Shown: positions 22,624-30,526, counted from the first letter of the stretch. The stretch is DNA of 31,699 bases from JAGXIT01 sp049293335 (GCA_049293335.1 JBATSO010000014.1:1-31699), one strand, 5' to 3'. Notes: generated from the letters alone by a model not told the origin. Numbers and translations are program-made.

Positions 22624-23673
22624 TTAAGCCTCTGTTTCATCGTCTCTTGCTTTGAGTGGCCGTTTTTTAATGATCTCGTAGCGTTCGCCCGTGAGCGGAG
22701 ACTCCCAATAATCTTCATTTATGATATTTACAAATGTTGTTAAGTCTTTTTCATCCATGATGATGATTTTGCCGGCTTCGTCGGGCATGAGGTTAAGATC
22801 CATTTCTTCGGCGTATTGGAGCGCCTGCTCTTGAGTAACCTTGCCGACATCGAGCTTCTGTAGTTTTTGAATAAGCTGTTTTTTGCCCTTAACGAGCGCG
22901 TTCATGCCGACATCTTCAGCAAAGCTCAGGCTATACACATCTTCAATTTCGCGAATCTTCGCTTCGGCTATACTGGCTTCTTTGGCATCGTAGCCAAACA
23001 GGGTCTTCAGCTTAGACTGATTGAACACATACAGGTCTTGGTCGAGTATTAGCAGTTGCGGATCGGCCGGTAGTCGCAGCGCTGCCTCGGCGTCAAACGG
23101 AATAAATTTGTCGCTTCGCAGCATCCACCCCTGCTTGCCTTTCATCACCTGAGATTTAGGCAACACCTTAGCAGCGTAAAATGGCTTGGGCATTTCGGCA
23201 TGACTGACACGCACTAACACGCCCTTCATGTGGTTTATATCGTGCTCTTCGTCTTTGAATAACACAATTTCGCGCTCTTGGGTTTTGAGCCAGCCAAGCG
23301 TTTCGGTCAGCTTTTCAACCTTGCTTACGAGCGTACGTTGCAGTACGTTTGACTCTGCCTCGGCGTCTTCAAAGCCCCGCACTATCAAACCCTTTTCGGC
23401 GCCTTCGAGAATGTAATCGAGCATTTCATCGATAAAAAGTGGTTCGAGTTGTTTCTTAAGCCCTTCGGCAAGTGCGGTTTTATACAAAACGTAATTTTTG
23501 CTTATAAAAAATAGCTCTATTTTGAGCTCGTCTTTGTACTGCACGAGGTTGTTTGCCCATGCGAATACATCTGACTCTTGATAGTCGTCGGCTGCTTGCG
23601 GCGCCGAGTTTGGGGTGCTCGTTTCTTCGGGTTCAACTGGCTGGGGTTCATTGGGGTTGGTAGCTTCGTTCAT
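22624..23673 (-). CDS. Possible DUF4868/KwaB-like protein
   Basis: This 349-residue soluble protein has an acidic, proline-rich N-terminal tail (1-30). From about residue 150 the order of elements resembles DUF4868, the family of the Kiwa antiphage protein KwaB: MKGVLVRVSH, FYAAKVLPKSQVMKGKQGW, FIPFDAEAALRL, LLILDQDLYVFNQSKLKTLF, then a helical region. The resemblance is judged by eye and needs a profile search. A TACAAT box (23681-23686) ends 7 bases before the ATG, so it is probably leaderless. A small membrane protein follows 2 bases after the stop. Confidence 0.6.
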   Translation of the reverse strand: MNEATNPNEPQPVEPEETSTPNSAPQAADDYQESDVFAWANNLVQYKDELKIELFFISKNYVLYKTALAEGLKKQLEPLFIDEMLDYILEGAEKGLIVRGFEDAEAESNVLQRTLVSKVEKLTETLGWLKTQEREIVLFKDEEHDINHMKGVLVRVSHAEMPKPFYAAKVLPKSQVMKGKQGWMLRSDKFIPFDAEAALRLPADPQLLILDQDLYVFNQSKLKTLFGYDAKEASIAEAKIREIEDVYSLSFAEDVGMNALVKGKKQLIQKLQKLDVGKVTQEQALQYAEEMDLNLMPDEAGKIIIMDEKDLTTFVNIINEDYWESPLTGERYEIIKKRPLKARDDETEA

Positions 23674-23680
23674 ACAGAGT

Positions 23681-23686
23681 ATTGTA
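23681..23686 (-). promoter_or_regulatory. Leaderless -10 box of the KwaB-like gene
   Basis: TACAAT ends 7 bases before the ATG at 23673; no good -35 hexamer and no Shine-Dalgarno are seen. Confidence 0.5.
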
Positions 23687-23747
23687 TCATCTTAGACCAT
23701 GATTTCCCTGTTATGGTATACACAACGGCGTATTGGATACGGCTAGA

Positions 23748-24329
23748 TTATTTCTTTTTGCTACCCAGCAAACCTTGGCCAATATCGAGCAAATCGTCGA
23801 GTATTTGCCCGTCTTTATCGCGGTCGAGCAACTGAGCTATACCATCCATAACGCCACCTTTAGGGAGTTTTTGGCGCAATATTGTGTCGGCAACACCACC
23901 AGCGTCAAGCCCCTGAGACTTCTTGGTTTTACCCAACTGACCCAAAACAATCGGTGCTAATGCCTCTAGAATACCCCCTGCCGCACCTGCATCTACGCCA
24001 GCTTTTTTAGCAACCGTGTCAGTCACTTTGCCGGTTTTGCCGCCAAAAATATGCTCTAAAATTTTCGCGCCATCTTTTTGGGTCGTGCCATCGCCAAGCG
24101 CCCCAATAATATCATCGAGTACTGAGCCTGAGTGATCTTTTTGCAGCGCGCTATCGAGTTTTTCGGCGCCGGCTTTTTTGCCGACATTGCTTTGCAAGCC
24201 ACCAAGAATTGCATTTAAAGCTGTGTCGACTGCGGTGTTGGTTTGTGATGTATCGAGCTTGTTTTTAGCTGCGATCTTATCTGTAGCTGCCGTGGTTAAC
24301 TGGTCAAGAATAGCCTGTTTAATATCCAT
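23748..24329 (-). CDS. DUF937 family protein with C-terminal calcium-type loop
   Basis: This 193-residue, glycine- and alanine-rich helical protein has the DUF937 pattern (NAILGGLQSNVGKKAGAEKL, DILGAL-type repeats, ILEALAPIVLGQLGK). The function of DUF937 is not established. The C-terminus carries DRDKDGQILDDLLD, an EF-hand/dockerin-like loop with acidic residues at the Ca2+-ligand positions. It starts 3 bases after the stop of the Excalibur-domain gene, so the two are one operon. Confidence 0.85.
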   Translation of the reverse strand: MDIKQAILDQLTTAATDKIAAKNKLDTSQTNTAVDTALNAILGGLQSNVGKKAGAEKLDSALQKDHSGSVLDDIIGALGDGTTQKDGAKILEHIFGGKTGKVTDTVAKKAGVDAGAAGGILEALAPIVLGQLGKTKKSQGLDAGGVADTILRQKLPKGGVMDGIAQLLDRDKDGQILDDLLDIGQGLLGSKKK

Positions 24330-24332
24330 ACG

Positions 24333-24968
24333 TTATTTCTCGCACGCAATGCCATCGCTATCGCGGTCGAGACGTGGTTCGTAGCTAGCATTTGAACGCT
24401 TAATGTTAAACACGCCTGCCTCAAATGCTGCAGTACAGTTTGCAAACTTACGCCCACCGGAATCTTTGCTTTCTTTTTGAGTCGCTACCTTCTGTTTTGC
24501 CTCGGCGCTCGGCGTGTTCAACGCATCGGCCTTACCAGTCACTTCCCCGTTGGGAGCGGTTTGACGTGGTGAATATTTACCGTTCACATCTAGCTGCGAG
24601 GGGTTAGTTGCAACCACTCCGAAACCAAATGCCCACGCCAAAAATACGCCAACTAGCGCCTTTGCCCATGGGCTCTTTTTAAAGCCTTCTGGGTCGTGCA
24701 CGTACCAGATAACGATGGCAACTAGTGGGATAATTGGCAAACAAATAATCCATAGTAACCAACCGATCATAATGCGACGGCCAGAGGTCCAGTTTTGGTA
24801 ACGATTCTTAGTGAGCGGGAAGCGGGCTAACAGCCAGGTTGCACTACGTAAGAAAAAGCCAGGATTAGCGTTTTTTTCACGCTCTTTCAGAACTCGTGCA
24901 TCTTTTGTGCTGGCGCTATAGTCGGTCGTATCGACCTTTTGAGTCTTGGTTTTGTGCTCAGACATCAT
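24333..24968 (-). CDS. Membrane protein with Excalibur calcium-binding domain
   Basis: The 211-residue protein has a cytoplasmic start, two membrane segments (about 68-88, WLLWIICLPIIPLVAIVIWY, and about 104-120) and an external linker. It ends in an Excalibur domain (about 173-211): FANCTAAFEAGV followed by LDRDSDGIACEK, the compact calcium-binding DxDxDGxxCE motif. Two ATGs open the frame; AAGGAG is 2 bases before the first and better spaced for the second (24965). It is the first gene of the operon with the DUF937 protein. An anchored surface or wall-associated role is inferred. Confidence 0.85.
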   Translation of the reverse strand: MMSEHKTKTQKVDTTDYSASTKDARVLKEREKNANPGFFLRSATWLLARFPLTKNRYQNWTSGRRIMIGWLLWIICLPIIPLVAIVIWYVHDPEGFKKSPWAKALVGVFLAWAFGFGVVATNPSQLDVNGKYSPRQTAPNGEVTGKADALNTPSAEAKQKVATQKESKDSGGRKFANCTAAFEAGVFNIKRSNASYEPRLDRDSDGIACEK

Positions 24969-25033
24969 ATTCTCCTTATGTTCACCTTATAGGCCCTACT
25001 GTACCATACAATGAGGGTTGAATATAGCAGCGA

Positions 25034-25549
25034 TCAGATATCTGTTATTCGATTACTCGAACTGTGCATTTCATTTACCAAATAAACGCCGTCTGATTCT
25101 TGTCGAAACGTAATGTCGTGTGGGTTCATAAAGTAGTCGTTTGAACCAATAATTTGGTAGCTAAGCTCTGCCTTATTATTAGGCTGCGAGTGGAACGAGT
25201 GGCCACTGTATACCAAAAATTCAAATGAATCATGTTCTCTTAGCTTATGATTAAGTGTAACTGCCTGACCAAAAATACGGATTTTATCAAGCTGAACCTC
25301 AAAATGGGATTCGTTATGTATATGTACGCGCAGCTCTGAATGGTCGCCGCTGCGATGAAAATGGCACTGGGCTACCCTGACGACTGGGTAAATCTTACGC
25401 CCAGAACTATCAATGTAGGGGTTCTCAGGTGTGTGGCTCGTTGTAGTGTGAGTTTCTGTTGGTTTTTCGGTAACTACTGCATCTGGTTCAAATGCTGGCT
25501 TACCTTGTAAAATTCGTGCCAGAACTGCAAGAAAACCATTGTTCGCCAT
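25034..25549 (-). CDS. Hypothetical beta-rich protein, 171 residues
   Basis: I do not recognise this protein. It has a short N-terminal helix (MANNGFLAVLARILQG), a Thr/Glu/Pro linker with many histidines, and a beta-strand-rich C-terminal domain (SELRVHIHNESHFEVQLDKIRIFGQ, AELSYQII, DGVYLVNEM) that could be a small beta sandwich. No signal peptide is evident. AAAGGA lies about 10 bases before the ATG. It sits 23 bases after the exporter stop and may be expressed with it. Confidence 0.75.
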   Translation of the reverse strand: MANNGFLAVLARILQGKPAFEPDAVVTEKPTETHTTTSHTPENPYIDSSGRKIYPVVRVAQCHFHRSGDHSELRVHIHNESHFEVQLDKIRIFGQAVTLNHKLREHDSFEFLVYSGHSFHSQPNNKAELSYQIIGSNDYFMNPHDITFRQESDGVYLVNEMHSSSNRITDI

Positions 25550-25572
25550 AGCGTGTTATCCTTTCACGTTAG

Positions 25573-28326
25573 TTACTGTAAGCGTTTTCGTAGCGGCTGT
25601 ATAACTGACCGCCGAAAATGCCCACGCAAATATTCGCCCGCCAAATAGTAGTACGGGAACACCGTGACCACTAGGAATGTACTCGAAAGTAGTCCGAACA
25701 TCAGCACCACCGCCAGTCCCTGCCAGAATGGGCTGGCCAGAGCCAATGGAATAATCGACACAATTGCCGTTAGACTTGTTGCAATCAATGGCCTGAACCG
25801 CTCGGCCAGAGCATCGTGCGCTGCCTGCACAGGGTTTTTGCCAGCTCGACGCGCTTGGTTTGCGAAGTCGGTGAGTAGAATTGTGTTTTTAATACTCAGG
25901 CCAATAAGCGCAAAGAACCCAAGCATCGCAAAGAAGCTAAACGAATTATCGGTCAGCCATAGCCCCATCGTTATACCAAACAAGCTAAATGGTATCGCCA
26001 TAAAGATAAGCAGTGGCTGCAACAAACTGCGGAACTGTACTGCCAGTACAAGATATATCACCGCTAGTACAATCGGAAATGCAATTACGAGCGATTTAAA
26101 GCTATCCATGTTGTTATCTTCTTGCCCAAAGTCGAAACTAACCGCATCTTTCGGCAGACCATATTGGGCAACTTTTTGTTCTGTAAACTCTTTGGTGACC
26201 GCCAGTTTGGTGCGTGTTACAAGTGCCGTGGTGTCAGAGTCGACAAACTTTGCAGTTAGCCCCACATGCGACTTGCCGTTGGCGCGGGTGTAGACATCTG
26301 TGCTATCTAAACGTACAGATTCGAAGGCTATCTTAGAACCGTCCACACGCTCTACTGTGCTGGTTTTAAGGAACTGCACTATATCGCTGGCCAGTTTTTC
26401 GGCAGCAGGACGGTTTGTTTCTGCGCTTATGCGCGCTGCAAAGTCAGATGGCGGTGGCCCTGCGTCGATACTAGCGGCGGTCACTTCTGCTTTAGGGAAC
26501 GATTTAAATTCTTGCTTAATTTTATCTATGTAAGCCGGCCCCGATACGTTTCGTTTGTTGTAATCGGTTAGGTTAATGGTAAGTGTGGCAGACTGGGCAT
26601 TTGCCTGCCCAAAGTTTGCCGCGTATGCAAAGTTTTTGCCAATAATGGTCTTTATCTTACCAATAGCCTCGTCGGTGATTGCTTCGGCGCCTGCTACGGT
26701 TGTTCCGGGTGCAAAACGTAAAGTGGCGGTGATTTGGTTGGTGTCTTTAGCCGGTGGGAAAATATTGAACTTTACCTTTTGAAACATATAGCCACTCGCG
26801 CCTATAAAGAGCATGCTGATTGTTATGGCCGTCACACCAACAAACAGCAGTTTTTTACGGCTATGCTGCGCCCAAAGCATTGGAGCAGAAAGCTTACGAG
26901 CCACTTTTGCCTCGAAGTCAGCCGCTAGTTCGTGCTCTGCCTTCGCGCCAATATGCTTTTTGTTGATTAAAATAAATCGAGCAAAAAATGGGATGAAAAT
27001 GAGCGCTACAAGCAAACTAATCACTAGCGCCGAAATAATTGTAACCGGAATTTCACGTATGAAACTGCCCAAAATGCCACCCACAAAAAGCAGTGGCGCA
27101 AAGCTGAGCGCTGCAGTAGAAGTAGCCGCTATCATTGCCTTGCCTACTTTGCCCATGGCCGTTTCTACGATTTCTTCGGGGTTATTTTTGCGTTTTCTTT
27201 GCGCATCTAGGGCTTCGACCATAATAATCGTGTCATCCACAATCAGGCTGAGCCCTAAAATAAGCGAGAACAGCGTAATGGTGTTCAGGGTGTAGCCGAT
27301 AAGTTCAAGCAGACCAAGGGTCGCCAAAATAACCATAATCATAGAAAGCACCGTGATAAACGAAGCGCGCACCGCGATTACAATCGAGCCAATTACGAGC
27401 ACCGCTAACAGGCCTTCGAGTAATGTTTTTTGGAGCTCACTAATCTGCTGGCGAATACTTGGCGCAAAACCAGCGCTCACCCGAGCCATGTAGCCAGTGA
27501 CACGGTTTGAATCGTTGTATTTCGCTACGGCAGCGCGAAGCTGAGAGTCAAACTTCACCGTGTCTTCGCCCTTTTTCATTTTTATGCCAACTGGCACCGA
27601 GCTGTAAAATTTGGTTTCTGAGCCCACGCGTTCACCGTAGCGCTCGAATCGACTTTGAACCTCTGCCGCCTGCCCAGTAATAGGGTTAGTGGCCTTTTCG
27701 ATAGGACTTATGATGGACATGTCTTTCACGAGGCTTAGGTTTTGATTTTTTAGGAATTCGACTAAACCATTCGCTTTTTCGATAAGCTGCGTCTCGGCAA
27801 TACTCGGCTCTTTCGTAGAAAAGAATGATATAACTGCATCATCGCCTCGTTGCGTCACACCAAACGCTGCTGGTTCAAATTTGAACGATGACCCCTTAGG
27901 AAGTACTTGTTTGTTGGCAATTTCCGACATTGCCTCACGACTTTTGGCAGCCGGATCTACGCCTTCTGGGTACTGAGCGATTATGGTCGAAAAGTTCCCC
28001 AAGCTATTTGTTTCAGACTTAATAACACCTTTGGTGGCCAAATATTCACTGAGTGGCTTTGCAATATCTTGGTCTACTTTAGCAGGGTCATTAACGAAAT
28101 AGGTCGACTGACCAACGGCAATTGGCACATTCATAGCCGGAAAACCTTCGCGTTTGAGAAGCACGGTGTAGCTCATGACACCAAATACGGCAATGACCAA
28201 TGCGAGAAGCGCAGTTTTTCGGGGGCGCCTATAAAAATACAGCCCTAAACGCTGCAACGCACCGAGTTTCCTCACAGAAATATTTTTTTTCGCGGTTACA
28301 CGGCTGATCTTAAACTGTTTTGGCAT
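25573..28326 (-). CDS. RND-superfamily efflux transporter permease (AcrB/HAE1-like)
   Basis: This 917-residue inner-membrane transporter has the duplicated RND layout: one N-terminal span (about 38-58), a large external loop, a block of spans, a second large loop and a final block. The proton-relay region of TM4 is visible as LSLIVDDTIIMVEALD, with adjacent aspartates as in AcrB. Proteins of this group export drugs, lipids or peptides with proton antiport. It is about 130 residues shorter than AcrB, mostly in the external loops, and no membrane-fusion protein or outer-membrane channel is nearby. AAGGGA lies before the ATG. Confidence 0.9.
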   Translation of the reverse strand: MPKQFKISRVTAKKNISVRKLGALQRLGLYFYRRPRKTALLALVIAVFGVMSYTVLLKREGFPAMNVPIAVGQSTYFVNDPAKVDQDIAKPLSEYLATKGVIKSETNSLGNFSTIIAQYPEGVDPAAKSREAMSEIANKQVLPKGSSFKFEPAAFGVTQRGDDAVISFFSTKEPSIAETQLIEKANGLVEFLKNQNLSLVKDMSIISPIEKATNPITGQAAEVQSRFERYGERVGSETKFYSSVPVGIKMKKGEDTVKFDSQLRAAVAKYNDSNRVTGYMARVSAGFAPSIRQQISELQKTLLEGLLAVLVIGSIVIAVRASFITVLSMIMVILATLGLLELIGYTLNTITLFSLILGLSLIVDDTIIMVEALDAQRKRKNNPEEIVETAMGKVGKAMIAATSTAALSFAPLLFVGGILGSFIREIPVTIISALVISLLVALIFIPFFARFILINKKHIGAKAEHELAADFEAKVARKLSAPMLWAQHSRKKLLFVGVTAITISMLFIGASGYMFQKVKFNIFPPAKDTNQITATLRFAPGTTVAGAEAITDEAIGKIKTIIGKNFAYAANFGQANAQSATLTINLTDYNKRNVSGPAYIDKIKQEFKSFPKAEVTAASIDAGPPPSDFAARISAETNRPAAEKLASDIVQFLKTSTVERVDGSKIAFESVRLDSTDVYTRANGKSHVGLTAKFVDSDTTALVTRTKLAVTKEFTEQKVAQYGLPKDAVSFDFGQEDNNMDSFKSLVIAFPIVLAVIYLVLAVQFRSLLQPLLIFMAIPFSLFGITMGLWLTDNSFSFFAMLGFFALIGLSIKNTILLTDFANQARRAGKNPVQAAHDALAERFRPLIATSLTAIVSIIPLALASPFWQGLAVVLMFGLLSSTFLVVTVFPYYYLAGEYLRGHFRRSVIQPLRKRLQ

Positions 28327-28354
28327 GCACTTCCCTTCTTATATGTATGAACTT

Positions 28355-28384
28355 ATTGTACAGCAAATGATTTTAGGCATACAA
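28355..28384 (-). promoter_or_regulatory. Promoter of the RND exporter, overlapping a divergent one
   Basis: TTGTAT (28379-28384), an 18-bp spacer and TACAAT (28355-28360) give a leader of about 22 nt. On the plus strand the same bases read TTGTAC-N18-TACAAC, so RNA polymerase could bind here in either direction. Confidence 0.55.
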
Positions 28385-28488
28385 CACTCTTATATATGAG
28401 CCAGCTCACAGAACATTTTCGAACACTGCCGTACACTAGCTATTGGTACCATGAACGACTACACACTAATAACGAAAGGATACAACCT

Positions 28489-28725
28489 ATGAGTATTTTA
28501 GACGACCTAAAAGCTAAGGCCGATCAAAACGGCGATGGCAAACTGAGCTCCGCAGACATCGAGGAAATGAAGCAAAATCACACTGAAGATGCCAGCATGC
28601 TTGACCAGCTAAAAGCTAAGGCCGATGCAAATAACGACGGTAAGATTGGCCTAGACGACCTAAAAGAAGTCGGCAATTCTATCACCGACAAACTAGGCGA
28701 AGTCAAAGACAAACTCTTTAATTAA
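28489..28725 (+). CDS. EF-hand calcium-binding protein, 78 residues
   Basis: The small acidic protein consists of two EF-hand-like units: ADQNGDGKLSSADIEEM and ADANNDGKIGLDDLKEV. Both have D/N at the calcium positions, a central DGK and an acidic residue near position 12. The repeated LKAKAD before each loop, shared at DNA level over 18 bases, indicates internal duplication. A longer frame opens at 28396, but AAAGGA (28475-28480), 8 bases before the ATG at 28489, fixes this start. It has no signal peptide, so a cytoplasmic calcium buffer or sensor is inferred. Confidence 0.85.
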   Translation: MSILDDLKAKADQNGDGKLSSADIEEMKQNHTEDASMLDQLKAKADANNDGKIGLDDLKEVGNSITDKLGEVKDKLFN

Positions 28726-28750
28726 ACAGTTCTAAGGCTCTGCCCAATAA

Positions 28751-28781
28751 AAGACCCGCCCTACTCTAGGTGGGTCTTTTT
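28751..28781 (+). terminator. Bidirectional intrinsic terminator
   Basis: AAGACCCGCC (28751-28760) pairs with GGTGGGTCTT (28769-28778; one G:U) around an 8-base loop and runs into TTTTT. Read on the minus strand the same hairpin ends in TTTTATT. It therefore closes both the EF-hand gene and the convergent membrane-protein gene, whose stop codon lies inside it. Confidence 0.9.
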
Positions 28782-29374
28782 GCGTGCAGCGAACGAATTT
28801 TAGGCCCCAACTTAAACCATATGAATAGCACGGCAATAGCATCTACCGTCAATAAGTACACCGGGAAAGCACCGTGAGCGTAGTCCCAGTGCTGAATAAT
28901 AAGTACTGCAATCAAGCCATTTACAAACCCTAGCAAAAATAACCACTTACTTTCGCTTTCAGGATATTTATAACCTTTGACCAGTGTCGGTAAAAACGCC
29001 AACCCATCCGCTAAAATTGCAAACGTTATGGCGGCGTTGCCCTCTTTGGTGATCAACCATAAGAGCAAACCCACTAGAGACAATCCCCCGCAATACAGAT
29101 CGAATCTTTGAATTTTCCAGGCCGGATGTTTTGTAAAAAAGGTGCTTATAATGACCAGTAGCGGGCTCAGCCCAACCACAAAGGTCATCAGACTTTGCCG
29201 AAAGCCAACACCTTGGGTTATCATTGCGCCAAATGCCAACATTGGCGCAAACCCCAAAATTGCCCAGGTTACTCGATTTGGTTTGGCAGTACCGTTTAAG
29301 ACATCCCGAATATACATGCCCGTACCAACCAAATTCAGTGCCGCACCCAAATATATCCAGTTTTGGTCAATCAT
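28766..29374 (-). CDS. Multi-span membrane protein, 202 residues
   Basis: I cannot name the family with confidence. About six or seven hydrophobic segments are visible (IYLGAALNLVGTGMYI, WAILGFAPMLAFGAMI, SLMTFVVGLSPLLVIISTFF, LYCGGLSLVGLLLWLI, AITFAILADGLAFLPTLV, WLFLLGFVNGLIAVLII, FPVYLLTVDAIAVLFIW), with short polar loops and a basic C-terminus. The repeated pattern vaguely resembles small SWEET/PQ-loop-like transporters, without a clear PQ motif. A TATACT box (29382-29387) ends 7 bases before the ATG, so it is probably leaderless. Confidence 0.82.
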   Translation of the reverse strand: MIDQNWIYLGAALNLVGTGMYIRDVLNGTAKPNRVTWAILGFAPMLAFGAMITQGVGFRQSLMTFVVGLSPLLVIISTFFTKHPAWKIQRFDLYCGGLSLVGLLLWLITKEGNAAITFAILADGLAFLPTLVKGYKYPESESKWLFLLGFVNGLIAVLIIQHWDYAHGAFPVYLLTVDAIAVLFIWFKLGPKIRSLHAKRPT

Positions 29375-29381
29375 GGCTTTC

Positions 29382-29411
29382 AGTATACAACGTGGCCCTA
29401 TGTTTTATACT
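29382..29411. promoter_or_regulatory. Back-to-back leaderless promoters
   Basis: A minus-strand TATACT (29382-29387, 7 bases before the ATG at 29374) and a plus-strand TATACT (29406-29411, 8 bases before the ATG at 29420) are arranged divergently 18 bp apart. Each -10 sits roughly where the other promoter's -35 should be. Neither has a good -35 hexamer. Confidence 0.55.
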
Positions 29412-29419
29412 GTAGGCAT

Positions 29420-29665
29420 ATGGCAGGTTTTAACCACTATGCAAAGTTGCAGCGGATTCTACAGGACGAACCAGCAGGTTGGTTTATTCGCCGTATCGAC
29501 GAACCCACCAGTGCTAAAACCTTTCGCGGAGAACTCCGTCATTTTGACCATTATTACCGGCTATTTCATGCCGATGGCACCCCAATAAAATATGGCAAGT
29601 TTCAACAAATAGACCGCCTTGCCAGCGCCCTTGGCGTCCAGCCTAATGATCTTCCTATCTGTTAG
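29420..29665 (+). CDS. Small basic/aromatic hypothetical protein, 81 residues
   Basis: I do not recognise it. It is rich in aromatic and basic residues (FNHYAKLQRILQDEPAGWFIRR, LRHFDHYYRLFHADGTPIKYG) and has no membrane segment. The frame opens at 29363, but the ATG at 29420 is preferred because a TATACT box ends 8 bases upstream and the minus-strand neighbour's promoter occupies the earlier part. It overlaps the convergent antitoxin gene end by 11 bases. Confidence 0.65.
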   Translation: MAGFNHYAKLQRILQDEPAGWFIRRIDEPTSAKTFRGELRHFDHYYRLFHADGTPIKYGKFQQIDRLASALGVQPNDLPIC

Positions 29666-29843
29666 CTGCTTGCACAAATACCCGTGCTTTTACTGGGCCA
29701 TGCTCTACTTTCGCTAATGTAACCTCTAGCAAATCACCCGCAACAACGCCCATCTCGTCCATAACTTCGTCTGGTATACTAACCGCGTATTCTCCCTTCC
29801 ATTCCACAACCCTCGTTACAAAAGACTGCTCAGTACTACTCAT
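29655..29843 (-). CDS. AbrB/MazE-fold protein, second antitoxin-like gene
   Basis: This 62-residue protein has the swapped-hairpin AbrB pattern: VTRVVEWKGEYAVSIPDEVMDEMGVVAGDLLEVTLAK. Such proteins bind DNA and often neutralise PIN or MazF toxins. Its ATG overlaps the stop of the PIN gene by 4 bases (ATGA), so it is the third gene of the toxin operon. A short C-terminal tail follows the domain. Whether it binds the PIN toxin, or is a remnant of another module, cannot be told from sequence. Confidence 0.8.
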   Translation of the reverse strand: MSSTEQSFVTRVVEWKGEYAVSIPDEVMDEMGVVAGDLLEVTLAKVEHGPVKARVFVQAANR

Positions 29844-30217
29844 TTTAGTGCTGCCAACAATGCTTTATCAAACGTTAACACCCGCCCTTTCTGGCCGCCG
29901 CTTTTGGAAAGCAGTAAACAATCTACAAAGTCCAGTTTAGAATGTTTGCCGAATAGTTCTAATGCGGTGAGTGTGTCGGCAGTAGTACTAAAAGCAGCGT
30001 CTTTCAAAAATACTCGCAACTGAGCTGCAATTTCCTCGTGCTTCATGAAATATGGCTCATGGTATTGCAAGATGAAGCAGACTTCCACCAGTACGGCTTC
30101 ACTGATATGAATCTTCTGCCCCCTGTGTGCCTCGATTAACTCAAACGCGGCTTCGGCCAGCGAAGGCACATCGTTCGTGATGAGTCGTACGAGTACATTC
30201 GTATCGATGTAGATCAT
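29840..30217 (-). CDS. vapC: PIN-domain toxin (VapC-like ribonuclease)
   Basis: This 125-residue PIN protein is predicted to cut RNA with metal ions. The acidic site is visible: D5 in MIYIDTNVLVRLI, the glutamate in SEAVLVEVCFIL, and the aspartates in LDFVDCLLL and VLTFDKAL. Length and layout are typical of VapC toxins. Its ATG overlaps the stop of the upstream AbrB-type antitoxin by 4 bases (ATGA, 30214-30217), as is usual in toxin-antitoxin operons. Confidence 0.9.
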   Translation of the reverse strand: MIYIDTNVLVRLITNDVPSLAEAAFELIEAHRGQKIHISEAVLVEVCFILQYHEPYFMKHEEIAAQLRVFLKDAAFSTTADTLTALELFGKHSKLDFVDCLLLSKSGGQKGRVLTFDKALLAALK

Positions 30218-30486
30218 CGTATGGGGATTTTTCCTTGGGAGTAGAGCGTTCTGGGTGCGTTATTTAGTTCATCATCGCTGAGAGAGCGACCTTTCAACCG
30301 CTTCGCAATCTCTGCATGATATGGCGCCATTTTCTCACGCAATGTCGGTTCGGGCTTCAATGTAAATGCCCCATCCTTATCACGCAAGCGTAACCGGGCA
30401 CCTTTTTGTAAACTATATTTTTTGACCATTTGAGCAGGCAACGTAAACTGCCCTTTGCTTGTCATAGTAATTGTGTAATCGCTCAT
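30214..30486 (-). CDS. vapB: AbrB-type antitoxin (VapB-like)
   Basis: From the ATG at 30486 the protein has 90 residues. An AbrB DNA-binding hairpin (YTITMTSKGQFTLPAQMVKKYSLQKGARLRLRDKDG) is followed by a helical toxin-binding tail (LREKMAPYHAEIAKRLKGRSLSDDELNNAPR). A frame open 72 bases further upstream is rejected because it runs through the promoter and operator. A 10-bp inverted repeat overlies the promoter and the start codon, consistent with autoregulation. The -10 ends 7 bases before the ATG, so this message too is probably leaderless. Confidence 0.9.
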   Translation of the reverse strand: MSDYTITMTSKGQFTLPAQMVKKYSLQKGARLRLRDKDGAFTLKPEPTLREKMAPYHAEIAKRLKGRSLSDDELNNAPRTLYSQGKIPIR

Positions 30487-30515
30487 GGTAAGGACTATAG
30501 CATACTCCTTACCAT
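30485..30515 (-). promoter_or_regulatory. Operator of the toxin-antitoxin operon
   Basis: ATGGTAAGGA and TCCTTACCAT form a perfect 10-bp inverted repeat separated by 11 bases. It covers the spacer, -10 and start codon of vapB, the usual place for an AbrB-type antitoxin to bind. Confidence 0.8.
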
Positions 30516-30522
30516 TTATCAA
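30494..30522 (-). promoter_or_regulatory. Leaderless promoter of vapB
   Basis: TTGATA (30517-30522), a 17-bp spacer and TATAGT (30494-30499) end 7 bases before the ATG at 30486. Confidence 0.75.
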
Positions 30523-30526
30523 TGCC

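Noticed and set aside
25664..26293. 209-residue plus-strand reading frame inside the exporter gene
   Set aside because: It is an antisense shadow of a conserved RND transporter; its composition follows from the codons of the other strand.
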